The notes under the pieces are model-generated. The model was not told where the DNA came from. It was given only the letters and a program-made list of their open reading frames with translations, and searched no databases. A DNA stretch of 64,000 bases, taken from Sporolactobacillus sp. STSJ-5 (GTDB lineage Bacteria; Bacillota; Bacilli; Bacillales; Sporolactobacillaceae). The stretch lies in the NCBI RefSeq assembly GCF_024385605.1, contig NZ_JANFOJ010000003.1, positions 186,001 through 250,000 of the forward strand, given 5' to 3'. The position numbers and the translations under genes were made by a program. Shown here piece after piece: positions 18,871 to 26,317 of the stretch. Each line of letters opens with the position of its first letter. The first letter of the stretch is position 1.

Positions 18871-19313
18871 ACCTAGAGATCAATTTAATTATAGAAGCTG
18901 TCTGATGATTTGACGGCAACCTAACGGCATCTGTTCATTCAGGTGCTTTTATTGTATCTTAATTTGGAAATTTTCATATCCATCAATGGAGGAATTTGGA
19001 TTTTTTTAGCAATACATGGATGACAATCAAATTGGTTGATGAAGTACATTTTGACGCGTATTGTTATCCGTGAGGAAGATTTGTCCATTTCGTATTATAA
19101 ATATTTTTGACACAAATTATCCTTGAATTGTTAACAAAAAAGACATATTATTAAGAGGAAAACGAATCAACTTCAATTGCATTGATGGTTTGCTTGCTGG
19201 ATTCAGTTCAACGAGAGTGAGCATATTAGTCGGCCGATGTTATGCATCGGCAAACCAACCTAATAACTGTATTTATATTTTTTATAAAAAGAAAAAGGTG
19301 GCTGTGAACAACC
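18871..19313. other. 443-base gap upstream of the NADH dehydrogenase
   Basis: No convincing gene is seen. It holds TTGACA (19107-19112), a perfect TTGTTAACAA palindrome (19128-19137) and, in the putative leader, hairpin GCCGATG-TTATG-CATCGGC (19233-19251). These may be a promoter, operator and leader element of the downstream gene; no clear -10 at 17 bp could be assigned. Confidence 0.5.
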
Positions 19314-20531
19314 ATGAGTAAGCCGAAAATCGTTATACTTGGCGCCGGATACGGCGGTATGATGGCAACCGTGCGCCTCACAAAAGAATTAAGTGTGGAA
19401 GATGCGGATATTACGCTTGTCAATAAGCATAATTATCATTATCAAACAACTTGGCTGCACGAAGCTGCAGCGGGAACGATTCACCATGATCGCACAAGAA
19501 TGTTGATTAAAAATGTGATCAACACAAAACGTGTACATTTTGTGCAAGATTCTGTTCAGTCTATTGACCGTGAGAATCACAAAGTATTGCTCAAAAACGG
19601 TGAGATTGATTATGATTATCTGGTCATTTCACTCGGATTTGAGTCGAATACATTCGGTATCAAAGGATTGGAAGAAAATGCGTTTGCTATTCGCAGCGTA
19701 AACACGGCACGTAAGATTCGCGAACACATCGAGTATCGGTTTGCAAGCTACAACAGTGACCCGGATGCAAAAGACAGCGACTTGACTATTGTTGTCGGTG
19801 GTGCTGGATTGAGCGGTGTTGAATTTTTGGGAGAGCTTGTTGACCGGATTCCGGCACTTTGCAAGGAATATGATATTGATCCTAGTAAAGTACGAATTGT
19901 GGATGTTGAAGGTATGCCTTTTGTTCTGCCTCCGTTTGATCGGGAATTGGCAAATTATGCGCAAAACTATTTGGAAAGTAAAGGCGTTGAATTTAAATTA
20001 AGTACGTTTATTAAAGAAGCGACCTCCGAAGGCGTTAAGGTTCAAAAGAAGGACAGCGAAGAATTGGAAGAAATTCAGGCTGGTACCGTTGTTTGGACAG
20101 GCGGTGTCAAAGCTAACCACATTCCTGCTGAATCCGGATTTGAAACGAACCGCGACAAAATCCAGGTAAGTGCAGATCTTCGTGCTTCAGAGGACGATCA
20201 CATTTTCGCAATCGGAGATGTCGCTGTTGTCTTCCCTCCTAATGCGGAACGTCCTTATCCGCCAACGGCTCAGATTGCCATTCAAGAAGCCGAAAATTTG
20301 GCGAAAAATATGAAACATATCCTTAAGGGTGAAGCGACTGAACCGTTTGTATACAAGCCTAAGGGTACAGTGGCATCACTTGGTGAAAAACAGGCGATCG
20401 GTGTCGTGTTTGACCATAAATTGACTGGCAAGCCTGCAGCGGCAATGAAAAAGGTAATTGATGATCGCTACCTGCTCATGCTTGGCGGTGTTCCACTCGT
20501 GCTGAAGAAGGGCAAATTAAATCTTCTTTAA
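19314..20531 (+). CDS. ndh: Type II NADH:quinone oxidoreductase (YumB-like)
   Basis: This is a single-subunit, non-proton-pumping NADH dehydrogenase that feeds electrons to menaquinone at the cytoplasmic membrane. The 405-aa flavoprotein has the FAD dinucleotide fold GAGYGG (residues 10-15), the NAD(P)H fold VVGGAGLSG near 163 and the closing FAD motif FAIGDVA near 302. It looks closer to YumB/YutJ-type paralogues than to B. subtilis Ndh (YjlD). The AAAAAGGTGG SD precedes the ATG. menA in the same window supplies the quinone pathway. Confidence 0.92.
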   Translation: MSKPKIVILGAGYGGMMATVRLTKELSVEDADITLVNKHNYHYQTTWLHEAAAGTIHHDRTRMLIKNVINTKRVHFVQDSVQSIDRENHKVLLKNGEIDYDYLVISLGFESNTFGIKGLEENAFAIRSVNTARKIREHIEYRFASYNSDPDAKDSDLTIVVGGAGLSGVEFLGELVDRIPALCKEYDIDPSKVRIVDVEGMPFVLPPFDRELANYAQNYLESKGVEFKLSTFIKEATSEGVKVQKKDSEELEEIQAGTVVWTGGVKANHIPAESGFETNRDKIQVSADLRASEDDHIFAIGDVAVVFPPNAERPYPPTAQIAIQEAENLAKNMKHILKGEATEPFVYKPKGTVASLGEKQAIGVVFDHKLTGKPAAAMKKVIDDRYLLMLGGVPLVLKKGKLNLL

Positions 20532-20553
20532 GCATTGTGCCGATTAAATAATT

Positions 20554-20612
20554 ATAGTCTCTCTAGTTTGGCGGATAAGCAAATCTGCCAGCCGGAGGGA
20601 CTATTATTTTTT
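20554..20612 (+). terminator. Extended intrinsic terminator after ndh
   Basis: ATAGTCTCTC (20554-20563) pairs with GAGGGACTAT (20595-20604) with one G-U, enclosing a second stem TGGCGGAT/ATCTGCCA. TATTTTTTT follows. Confidence 0.85.
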
Positions 20613-20836
20613 TAAATGATGTGTTTACATAGAGTAGTTAATAGAGACCTATGAAGAAAGTCCGATTGTCTCTGGCAACACGTTTCTTGCTCATAAATTA
20701 ACCATTTGTGAAGTAAAGGGATTGATTGAAGACACGAAAAATAGAGTGCAATGGTTGGGGGGCATTGAAGGGTGTATTGCATGAAAATAATGAGTTCTAT
20801 TAAAATTGAAGGCATTTACGATGAGCTTCCTGTTGC
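20613..20836. other. 224-base gap between ndh terminator and XRE gene
   Basis: No confident feature. A short frame from 20781 (opening MKIMSSIKIEGIYDELPVAH) runs antisense into the XRE gene 3' end and has no good SD, so it was not called. No terminator with a T run was found for the minus-strand XRE gene. Confidence 0.4.
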
Positions 20837-21199
20837 TCATTTCAGCCATTTCCAAATTTGCATTAACCGATTTGCCTTTTCAGGATTCTCGTTCATTTGA
20901 TCAATCAGATGGTCAAGTTCCGGAATCTTTTTGACCTTCATAAGTAATTCCTTATCTTCTTGACTGCCGTACCCTAATGCAGACTCATTTATCAAACCAG
21001 TGCGACCAAGTAAATAATCTGTAGAAACACGAAGATAATCCGCAATTTGCACAATCATTTCAGGATCTGGTTTGCGATCTCCTGATTCGTAGCGGCTCAG
21101 CTGCGCATTGGAAATATTTAATTGACGCGCCATTTCAAGCTGCGATACACTTTTTTCATCGCGCAGGAAACGGATTCTGCTGCCCAACGTGTTAACCAT
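20837..21199 (-). CDS. XRE-family transcriptional regulator
   Basis: The 120-aa protein has a helix-turn-helix domain in residues 5-63: GSRIRFLRDEKSVSQLEMAR, SNAQLSRYESGDRKPD and the family ending STDYLLGRT. The C-terminal part (about 75-120) is helical and may dimerise. The ATG at 21199 lies 10 bases after AGGAGG on the minus strand; that SD is inside a small hairpin (AGGAG-TAATC-CTCCT). It is divergent from a second, smaller XRE gene, so cross-regulation or autoregulation is likely. Target genes are unknown. Confidence 0.85.
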   Translation of the reverse strand: MVNTLGSRIRFLRDEKSVSQLEMARQLNISNAQLSRYESGDRKPDPEMIVQIADYLRVSTDYLLGRTGLINESALGYGSQEDKELLMKVKKIPELDHLIDQMNENPEKANRLMQIWKWLK

Positions 21200-21273
21200 C
21201 AGGAGTAATCCTCCTACATTTTGCTTTATCACTAAACAAGAAAATTCTATCATGTTCCCTTTTTAATAGTGTT

Positions 21274-21355
21274 TTGTTTGACAAATAGGAAAAATGATTG
21301 ATGATATTTAGATCTTAATGCTATAATTCTAACTAAAATTACCAATAAGGTAATG
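21274..21355. promoter_or_regulatory. Divergent XRE intergenic region: promoter and palindromes
   Basis: A plus-strand promoter is clear: TTGATG (21299-21304), 17 bp, TATAAT (21322-21327). ATTACC-aataa-GGTAAT (21339-21355) is a perfect 6-bp palindrome between the start site and the SD of the small XRE gene. TTTGT-TTG-ACAAA (21274-21286) lies further upstream. Both fit operators for the flanking HTH proteins. Confidence 0.6.
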
Positions 21356-21367
21356 AGGAGGATCACT

Positions 21368-21580
21368 ATGCTGACTGTTGACCTGAACAGAATGAGACAG
21401 TTAAGAGAATCAAAAATGTCATTGCAAGAAATGGCCACACGAATCGGATATCAAAGCGCCAATGGTTACTATTATCTTGAATGCGGCAGAAGTAAAATAA
21501 GTGCTGCGACACTCGCTAAAGTGGCAGTGGTACTAGATGTACCGATTCAAGAGCTCTTTACTGACCAGGCGGAAAATTGA
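21368..21580 (+). CDS. Small XRE-family HTH protein
   Basis: The 70-aa protein consists of little more than an HTH domain: NRMRQLRESKMSLQEMATRI, the recognition region GYQSANGYYYLECGRSKIS and the closing VPIQELF. Such single-domain XRE proteins act as dimeric DNA-binding repressors or antirepressors. The ATG at 21368 follows GGAGG by 6 bases; a longer frame begins upstream of the SD. A good promoter and a palindrome lie in front. It points away from the larger XRE gene and towards the asparagine synthetase. Confidence 0.82.
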   Translation: MLTVDLNRMRQLRESKMSLQEMATRIGYQSANGYYYLECGRSKISAATLAKVAVVLDVPIQELFTDQAEN

Positions 21581-21603
21581 TACGATGATGGTCTCTTAAG
21601 AAG

Positions 21604-21738
21604 ATGGGAAAGTTTACAAGTAATGAAACCAGTCAAAACTTTGAATTTGTACGAGTCAATGCTAAACTTAGTATCGGAATTATACTCGATGTTGAGACGG
21701 GGAATGTTGCTTGTGAGTCATTCACCAGCCATCTCTGA
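21604..21738 (+). CDS. Possible 44-aa ORF between small XRE gene and asparagine synthetase
   Basis: An ATG frame starting 23 bases after the small XRE gene encodes 44 aa, with a plausible beta-rich centre (VRVNAKLSIGIILDVETGNV). It stops at TGA 14 bases before the asnB ATG, where the stop runs into the asnB SD (TGAAAGGAG). The only SD-like sequence is a weak AAGAAG directly before the ATG. I do not recognise the peptide. It could be a real small protein, a decayed gene or chance. Confidence 0.35.
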   Translation: MGKFTSNETSQNFEFVRVNAKLSIGIILDVETGNVACESFTSHL

Positions 21739-21752
21739 AAGGAGACTTTTTA

Positions 21753-23639
21753 ATGTGCGGATTTTGCGGATATATCGCAAGAAATCCTCATTTGGAACCG
21801 GATAATCATGAACAAAATTCGATGACCTCACGAGCAGAGATTATTAATCACAGGGGACCCGATGATGTGGGGTATTATACGGATAATCAGGTACAGTTAG
21901 CCTTTCGCAGATTGAGTATTATTGATCTTGCAGGTGGACATCAGCCGCTTCCATATGAAAATGATCGTTACTACATTATTTTTAATGGCGAAGTTTATAA
22001 TTACGTTGAATTGCGCAATGAATTAATTATGAAAGGTTTCAGTTTTGAAACGACATCGGACACGGAAGTCATTGTCGCTCTATACGCTGATCGCGGTTTA
22101 GATTGTGTCAACTATTTGCGAGGAATGTTTGCTTTTATTATTTGGGATAAGCAGGACAAAACCTTATTTGCTGCACGTGATCACTTTGGTATTAAGCCAT
22201 TTTATTATATGGAGCAGGACAATGGGATTTTCTTCGCTTCCGAAATGAAAAGCCTGCTCATTAGCGACGAGACGCATCCGATCGAAGAGAAGGCTTTGCA
22301 ATATTATCTCACCTTTCAATTTGTTCCTGAGCCCAATATGCTTGCGGGAAATGTAAGAAGTCTGGAGCCTGGACACTACCTTATTAAAAAAAATGGCAAG
22401 CCGTTGCAGAATAAGGCGTTTTGGCATCCAACGTTTGCTCCTGTCAATCAGTCAATTGATGATGCAAAAAAGAAAATACAGGACGTGCTTATTGATTCGG
22501 TGAAAATACACATGAGAAGCGATGTTCCGGTTGGTGCCTTCTTATCCAGCGGTATTGATTCAACATCAATTGTTGCTTTGGCTAAACGTTTTAATGAAAA
22601 GATTAAAACGTTTACAGTAGGGTTTGCAAGCAAAGGCTACAATGAGGTTGATGTTGCAAGAGACTCTGCGGAAAAGCTTGGTGTCGAAAATTACGCGCTT
22701 GAGATTACACCCGAAATGTGTATGAAAGAGATGCCGAAGATCGTTTGGCATTTGGATAACCCGCTCGCCGATCCGGCAGCAATTCCGAATTATTTTGTTG
22801 CCCGGGAGGCAAGAAAACAAGTGAAGGTTGTCCTTTCAGGAGAAGGAGCTGACGAACTGTTCGGCGGCTATAATATTTATCGAGAACCGCTTTCTCTGAA
22901 ATGGTTTGACTCCGTCCCTGAACTTGGGAAAAACTTGCTTCACGCACTTGCGTCAAGACTTCCTGATACGTTAAAAGGACGTAGCTACCTGCTTAGAGGA
23001 ACGACACCGCTTTCCAAACGATATGTTGGAAATGCGTTTATCTTCAATGAAGAAGAGAAGAAATATGTACTGAAGACTTTTTCTGAGAACACTTCATTTA
23101 CGGATATCACGAATCCAATCTATAAAAAAGCTTCTGGGAACAACAAATTGGACCAAATGCAGCTCGTTGATATTGAAACATGGCTACGCGGAGATATTCT
23201 TGTGGTTGCTGATCGGATGACGATGGCGCATTCATTGGAGCTGCGTGTTCCATTCTTGGATACAAATGTGTTTGATGTTGCCCGCTCGCTGCCTGCCTCG
23301 CTTAAAACTGCACAGGGAACAACGAAATATGCGTTCCGTGAAGCCATGCGTGGTATTGTTCCGGATTCGATTCTATTTAGAAAAAAGCTTGGCTTCCCAG
23401 TACCGATCCGCATCTGGCTGAAGGATGAAATGCATGACTGGGCGCTTAAAATTATCCATGACAGCGATACGGATACTTATATTAATAAGTCATATGTGCT
23501 TAAATTGTTGGATGATCATTGCAGTGGGAAAATCGATAACAGTAGAAAAATTTGGACCGTTTTAATGTTCATGCTCTGGCATCAGATTTATATTGAGAAA
23601 ACAGTAAGTGTGGAGCATGAGCCTGCGCTCCAATCATAA
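21753..23639 (+). CDS. asnB: Asparagine synthase (glutamine-hydrolysing), AsnO/AsnB-like
   Basis: It makes asparagine from aspartate, ATP and glutamine. The 628-aa protein starts MCGFCGY, so the glutaminase nucleophile is Cys2 after Met removal. The N-terminal Ntn domain includes HRGPDD and the C-terminal synthetase domain has the PPi-loop variant LSSGIDS near 265 and SGEGADELFGGY. It most resembles AsnO, the sporulation-linked B. subtilis paralogue. AAAGGAGA precedes the ATG. It lies downstream of the small XRE gene without a terminator between, so common control is possible. Confidence 0.92.
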   Translation: MCGFCGYIARNPHLEPDNHEQNSMTSRAEIINHRGPDDVGYYTDNQVQLAFRRLSIIDLAGGHQPLPYENDRYYIIFNGEVYNYVELRNELIMKGFSFETTSDTEVIVALYADRGLDCVNYLRGMFAFIIWDKQDKTLFAARDHFGIKPFYYMEQDNGIFFASEMKSLLISDETHPIEEKALQYYLTFQFVPEPNMLAGNVRSLEPGHYLIKKNGKPLQNKAFWHPTFAPVNQSIDDAKKKIQDVLIDSVKIHMRSDVPVGAFLSSGIDSTSIVALAKRFNEKIKTFTVGFASKGYNEVDVARDSAEKLGVENYALEITPEMCMKEMPKIVWHLDNPLADPAAIPNYFVAREARKQVKVVLSGEGADELFGGYNIYREPLSLKWFDSVPELGKNLLHALASRLPDTLKGRSYLLRGTTPLSKRYVGNAFIFNEEEKKYVLKTFSENTSFTDITNPIYKKASGNNKLDQMQLVDIETWLRGDILVVADRMTMAHSLELRVPFLDTNVFDVARSLPASLKTAQGTTKYAFREAMRGIVPDSILFRKKLGFPVPIRIWLKDEMHDWALKIIHDSDTDTYINKSYVLKLLDDHCSGKIDNSRKIWTVLMFMLWHQIYIEKTVSVEHEPALQS

Positions 23640-23651
23640 AAAATTGAAATG

Positions 23652-23690
23652 AAAAAAGGATCCTTGCATCTAGGGCAAGGATCCTTTTTT
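23652..23690. terminator. Bidirectional terminator between asnB and the DUF378 gene
   Basis: AAAAAAGGATCCTTGC (23652-23667) pairs with GCAAGGATCCTTTTTT (23675-23690). A and T runs on both sides serve both converging genes. Confidence 0.94.
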
Positions 23691-23703
23691 GTGTTGCTGA
23701 AGC

Positions 23704-23934
23704 TTAATGGGTTTGAGTTTCCCGTTCGCGCTCCAGACCTTCGTTTGGTCTAAATAAGATTGTTAGGCAATACAGGGCACAAATGCCGACAATCCCATAC
23801 ACGAGGCGTGAAAGTGCAGTTCCTGATCCACCGAATATCGCAGAGACAAGGTCAAACCGAAAAAATCCGATTAACCCCCAATTTATTCCGCCGATGATAA
23901 GTAGTACGAGACATGTTTTCTGCAAACCGCTCAT
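23704..23934 (-). CDS. DUF378 family membrane protein (YuzA-like)
   Basis: The 76-aa protein has two transmembrane segments, about 7-29 (LVLLIIGGINWGLIGFF) and 43-62 (VYGIVGICALYCLTILF), the layout of DUF378/YuzA proteins. The GGINWGL motif is the family signature. Function is unknown. AGGAGG precedes the ATG on the minus strand. It converges on asnB and is divergent from pgi. Confidence 0.88.
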   Translation of the reverse strand: MSGLQKTCLVLLIIGGINWGLIGFFRFDLVSAIFGGSGTALSRLVYGIVGICALYCLTILFRPNEGLERERETQTH

Positions 23935-24145
23935 AACCGTACCTCCTTTTATGTGCGTGCATGACTAGCATGGCTTTTTTTCCCACATCTATTCATAAAA
24001 ATGATGATTGAATAAAATATAATTAGTGAATGATCTGTGAAATCGTTTGCAATTTGATGAAAGAAAAGGGAATCATGACTTGAATTTGCCCTCATGGTCT
24101 TGTACAGTTAAGGAGGAATTATTTTGAGTATTGGAGGCCGATGAA

Positions 24146-25501
24146 ATGAGCAAGAAAGTTGCTTTTGATTACAGCAATGCACTTTCATTTTTTGCACAAC
24201 ATGAATTGGATTATCTGACAGCGCAAGTATCGACTGCTCATCAAGCAATTCATGAAAAAACCGGAGCAGGCAATGATTTTCTTGGCTGGCTTGATCTCCC
24301 AACTGCATATGATAAAGAAGAATTCTCCAGGATTAAGAAAGCAGCAGAGAAAATTAAATCAGATTCGGATGTTTTAGTAGTTATTGGTATCGGCGGATCC
24401 TATTTGGGTGCCCGCGCGGCAATTGAAACCCTTAACCACTCATTTTATAACATTCTTCCGAAAGGAGAACGCAAAACACCGCAGGTATTCTTTGCAGGCA
24501 ACAGCATTAGTTCAACCTATTTGAATGAATTGTTTGATGTGCTCAAGGATAAGGATGTTTCGGTTAATGTTATTTCTAAGTCAGGAACAACGACTGAACC
24601 TGCGATCGCGTTCCGCGTATTCCGTGAATTTCTTGAAAATAAGTACGGTAAAGAAGAAGCAAAGGGCAGAATCTATGCGACCACAGATAAAGCAAAAGGT
24701 GCGTTAAAAACTCTTGCTGACAACGAAGGGTACGAATCCTTTGTTATTCCGGATGACGTCGGCGGACGCTTTTCAGTGCTGACGGCAGTCGGTCTGCTGC
24801 CAATTGCTGCTTCCGGAATTGATATTGATGAACTCATGACCGGCGCAAGAGATGCACAGAATGACTTCAGCGAACCTGATTTGAGCAAAAACGCTGCTTA
24901 TCAATATGCAGCGGTTCGTAACATTCTATACAATAAGGGCAAATCGGTTGAGATGCTTGTCAACTTTGAACCGCATCTGCACTATTTCTCAGAATGGTGG
25001 AAGCAGCTCTTCGGAGAAAGTGAAGGCAAAGACTTCAAGGGATTGTACCCTTCTTCAGCTGATTTCAGTACGGATCTTCATTCACTTGGACAATTTGTAC
25101 AGGAAGGCCGTCGCGTAATGTTTGAAACGGCAGTGCTTGTAGGCGAACCAAGAAAGAATGTGACGATCAAAGCAGAAAAAGGAAATTTGGACAACCTGAA
25201 TTTTCTTGCTGACAAGACGATGGATTTCGTTAATAAAAAAGCTGCTGAAGGTGTGCGTCTTGCACATACAGACGGTCAAGTGCCGCAGCTCGTGGTGACC
25301 ATTCCTGAACTGAATGCCTATCACTTTGGTTACCTGATTTACTTCTTCGAAAAAGCAGTTGCGATCAGCGGATATCTGCTCGGCGTGAATCCATTTAATC
25401 AACCGGGTGTTGAAGCATATAAAAAGAATATGTTTGCACTGCTCGGCAAGCCTGGCTATGAAGCAGAAAAAGCAACACTTGAAGCACGATTGAATCATTG
25501 A
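24146..25501 (+). CDS. pgi: Glucose-6-phosphate isomerase
   Basis: Pgi interconverts glucose-6-phosphate and fructose-6-phosphate in glycolysis and gluconeogenesis. The 451-aa length fits the Bacillota branch (B. subtilis about 450). Sugar-isomerase motifs are visible: [37 protein letters not shown] and the catalytic-region [12 protein letters not shown]. The ATG at 24146 is chosen since GGAGG lies 8 bases upstream; the in-frame TTG at 24131 precedes that SD. It is followed by its own terminator. Confidence 0.96.
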   Translation: MSKKVAFDYSNALSFFAQHELDYLTAQVSTAHQAIHEKTGAGNDFLGWLDLPTAYDKEEFSRIKKAAEKIKSDSDVLVVIGIGGSYLGARAAIETLNHSFYNILPKGERKTPQVFFAGNSISSTYLNELFDVLKDKDVSVNVISKSGTTTEPAIAFRVFREFLENKYGKEEAKGRIYATTDKAKGALKTLADNEGYESFVIPDDVGGRFSVLTAVGLLPIAASGIDIDELMTGARDAQNDFSEPDLSKNAAYQYAAVRNILYNKGKSVEMLVNFEPHLHYFSEWWKQLFGESEGKDFKGLYPSSADFSTDLHSLGQFVQEGRRVMFETAVLVGEPRKNVTIKAEKGNLDNLNFLADKTMDFVNKKAAEGVRLAHTDGQVPQLVVTIPELNAYHFGYLIYFFEKAVAISGYLLGVNPFNQPGVEAYKKNMFALLGKPGYEAEKATLEARLNH

Positions 25502-25516
25502 TTTTCCAGATAATAT

Positions 25517-25558
25517 AAGAAGCTTTGCCTCATAAAGGGGTGGAGCTTCTTTTTTTTG
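25517..25558 (+). terminator. Intrinsic terminator of pgi
   Basis: AAGAAGCT (25517-25524) pairs with AGCTTCTT (25544-25551), followed by TTTTTTT to 25558. Confidence 0.88.
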
Positions 25559-25718
25559 GAGATATTCCGTATGTTATAGACTGTTTGTTCGTGTAAGGTG
25601 GAAGGGTGATTAACGGTTTGGGGTTTGACTAAGGTCACATTATCCCTTAACATATAGTGCAGTGATGCCTTGACGGACATGCTTTGTAAACGATTCGGAA
25701 AGGAAGGGAATAGGACAC

Positions 25719-26015
25719 GTGAAACGAAGAAACTCTACCGGAATGTTTCCCAAATTGATCAGCATCCTTTTAACATTCGTTCAAGTTGTCATTGTTTTAT
25801 ATATCTTGCTGCAATTTTTCGGTGCAAATCCGACACCTTTTGTGAATCTGCTTAACAGTCTGAGTGAGCCGATACTTAAGCCTTTTCAAGGCATTTTTCA
25901 TCCAATTGTCTTTAATGAGCACAGCCTCGATCTTTCTGCAGTCTTCGCTTTAATTGTGTATAGCATTATCGGATTCGGGATCCAAAAGATCTTGGCCATC
26001 CTTAAAATAAAATAA
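25719..26015 (+). CDS. YggT family membrane protein
   Basis: The 98-aa protein has two strong hydrophobic spans (about 12-34 and 72-94) separated by a loop with NPTPFVNLLNSLSEPILKPF, the YggT signature. YggT proteins are membrane-integrated and linked to cell division or osmotic tolerance in other bacteria; the exact job is unclear. The likely start is GTG at 25719 after AAGGAAGGG; an ATG eight codons later is an alternative. It stands alone between pgi and a terminator. Confidence 0.85.
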   Translation: MKRRNSTGMFPKLISILLTFVQVVIVLYILLQFFGANPTPFVNLLNSLSEPILKPFQGIFHPIVFNEHSLDLSAVFALIVYSIIGFGIQKILAILKIK

Positions 26016-26030
26016 GAATAACTGCTGAAA

Positions 26031-26057
26031 AACGGAGCGTAGGTGCTCCGTTTTTTT
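26031..26057 (+). terminator. Intrinsic terminator of the yggT gene
   Basis: AACGGAGC (26031-26038) pairs with GCTCCGTT (26045-26052), followed by a run of T to 26057. Confidence 0.92.
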
Positions 26058-26079
26058 ACGTGCAACCTTTTGCTCGCAA

Positions 26080-26275
26080 TTAATGATGGTTATTCAATCG
26101 TCCCATAATTATAGTGCTGTAGTAGTTGCCATCGGAAAGCTTTTTGTCTTCTCTGAGCAGGCCTTCAACAGCAAATCCCATTTTTTTATACAGAGTAATG
26201 GCGTTAGTGTTGGTTTCAAGCACATTCAACATGATTCTTTTTATCCCTTGTTGATCAGCCCAGGCAAACAGTGTA
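26080..26275 (-). pseudogene. 5'-truncated GNAT acetyltransferase remnant
   Basis: Read on the minus strand, this encodes only the C-terminal half of a GNAT acetyltransferase: FAWADQQGIKRIMLNV, then the acetyl-CoA-fold end NTNAITLYKKMGF. The natural stop follows LNNHH. The acetyl-CoA P-loop and N-terminal strands are absent. The homology begins right at the T run of the terminator that ends the upstream ABC exporter gene, so a junction has removed the 5' half. The open frame continues through that terminator into unrelated sequence and has no SD. Confidence 0.75.
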
Positions 26276-26277
26276 AC

Positions 26278-26304
26278 AAAAAATCCCCTTAAATAAAAGG
26301 GGAT
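26278..26304 (-). terminator. Intrinsic terminator of the ABC exporter gene
   Basis: On the minus strand ATCCCCTT-TTATTT-AAGGGGAT is followed by TTTTTT. It lies 13 bases after the exporter stop. Confidence 0.9.
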
Positions 26305-26317
26305 CGTATTGAAGCCG

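Noticed and set aside
19128-19137. TTGTTAACAA as a Rex site before ndh
   Set aside because: Rex sites need a spacer between the arms (TTGTTAA-N4-TTAACAA or similar); here the arms meet directly, so it is reported only as a palindrome.
20781-20900. Short plus-strand frame opening MKIMSSIKIEGIYDE
   Set aside because: Weak start context, runs antisense into the XRE gene and stops after about 39 codons.
21623-21805. 60-aa plus-strand frame crossing the asnB start
   Set aside because: It overlaps asnB out of frame and has no SD; the alternative frame at 21604 is more plausible.
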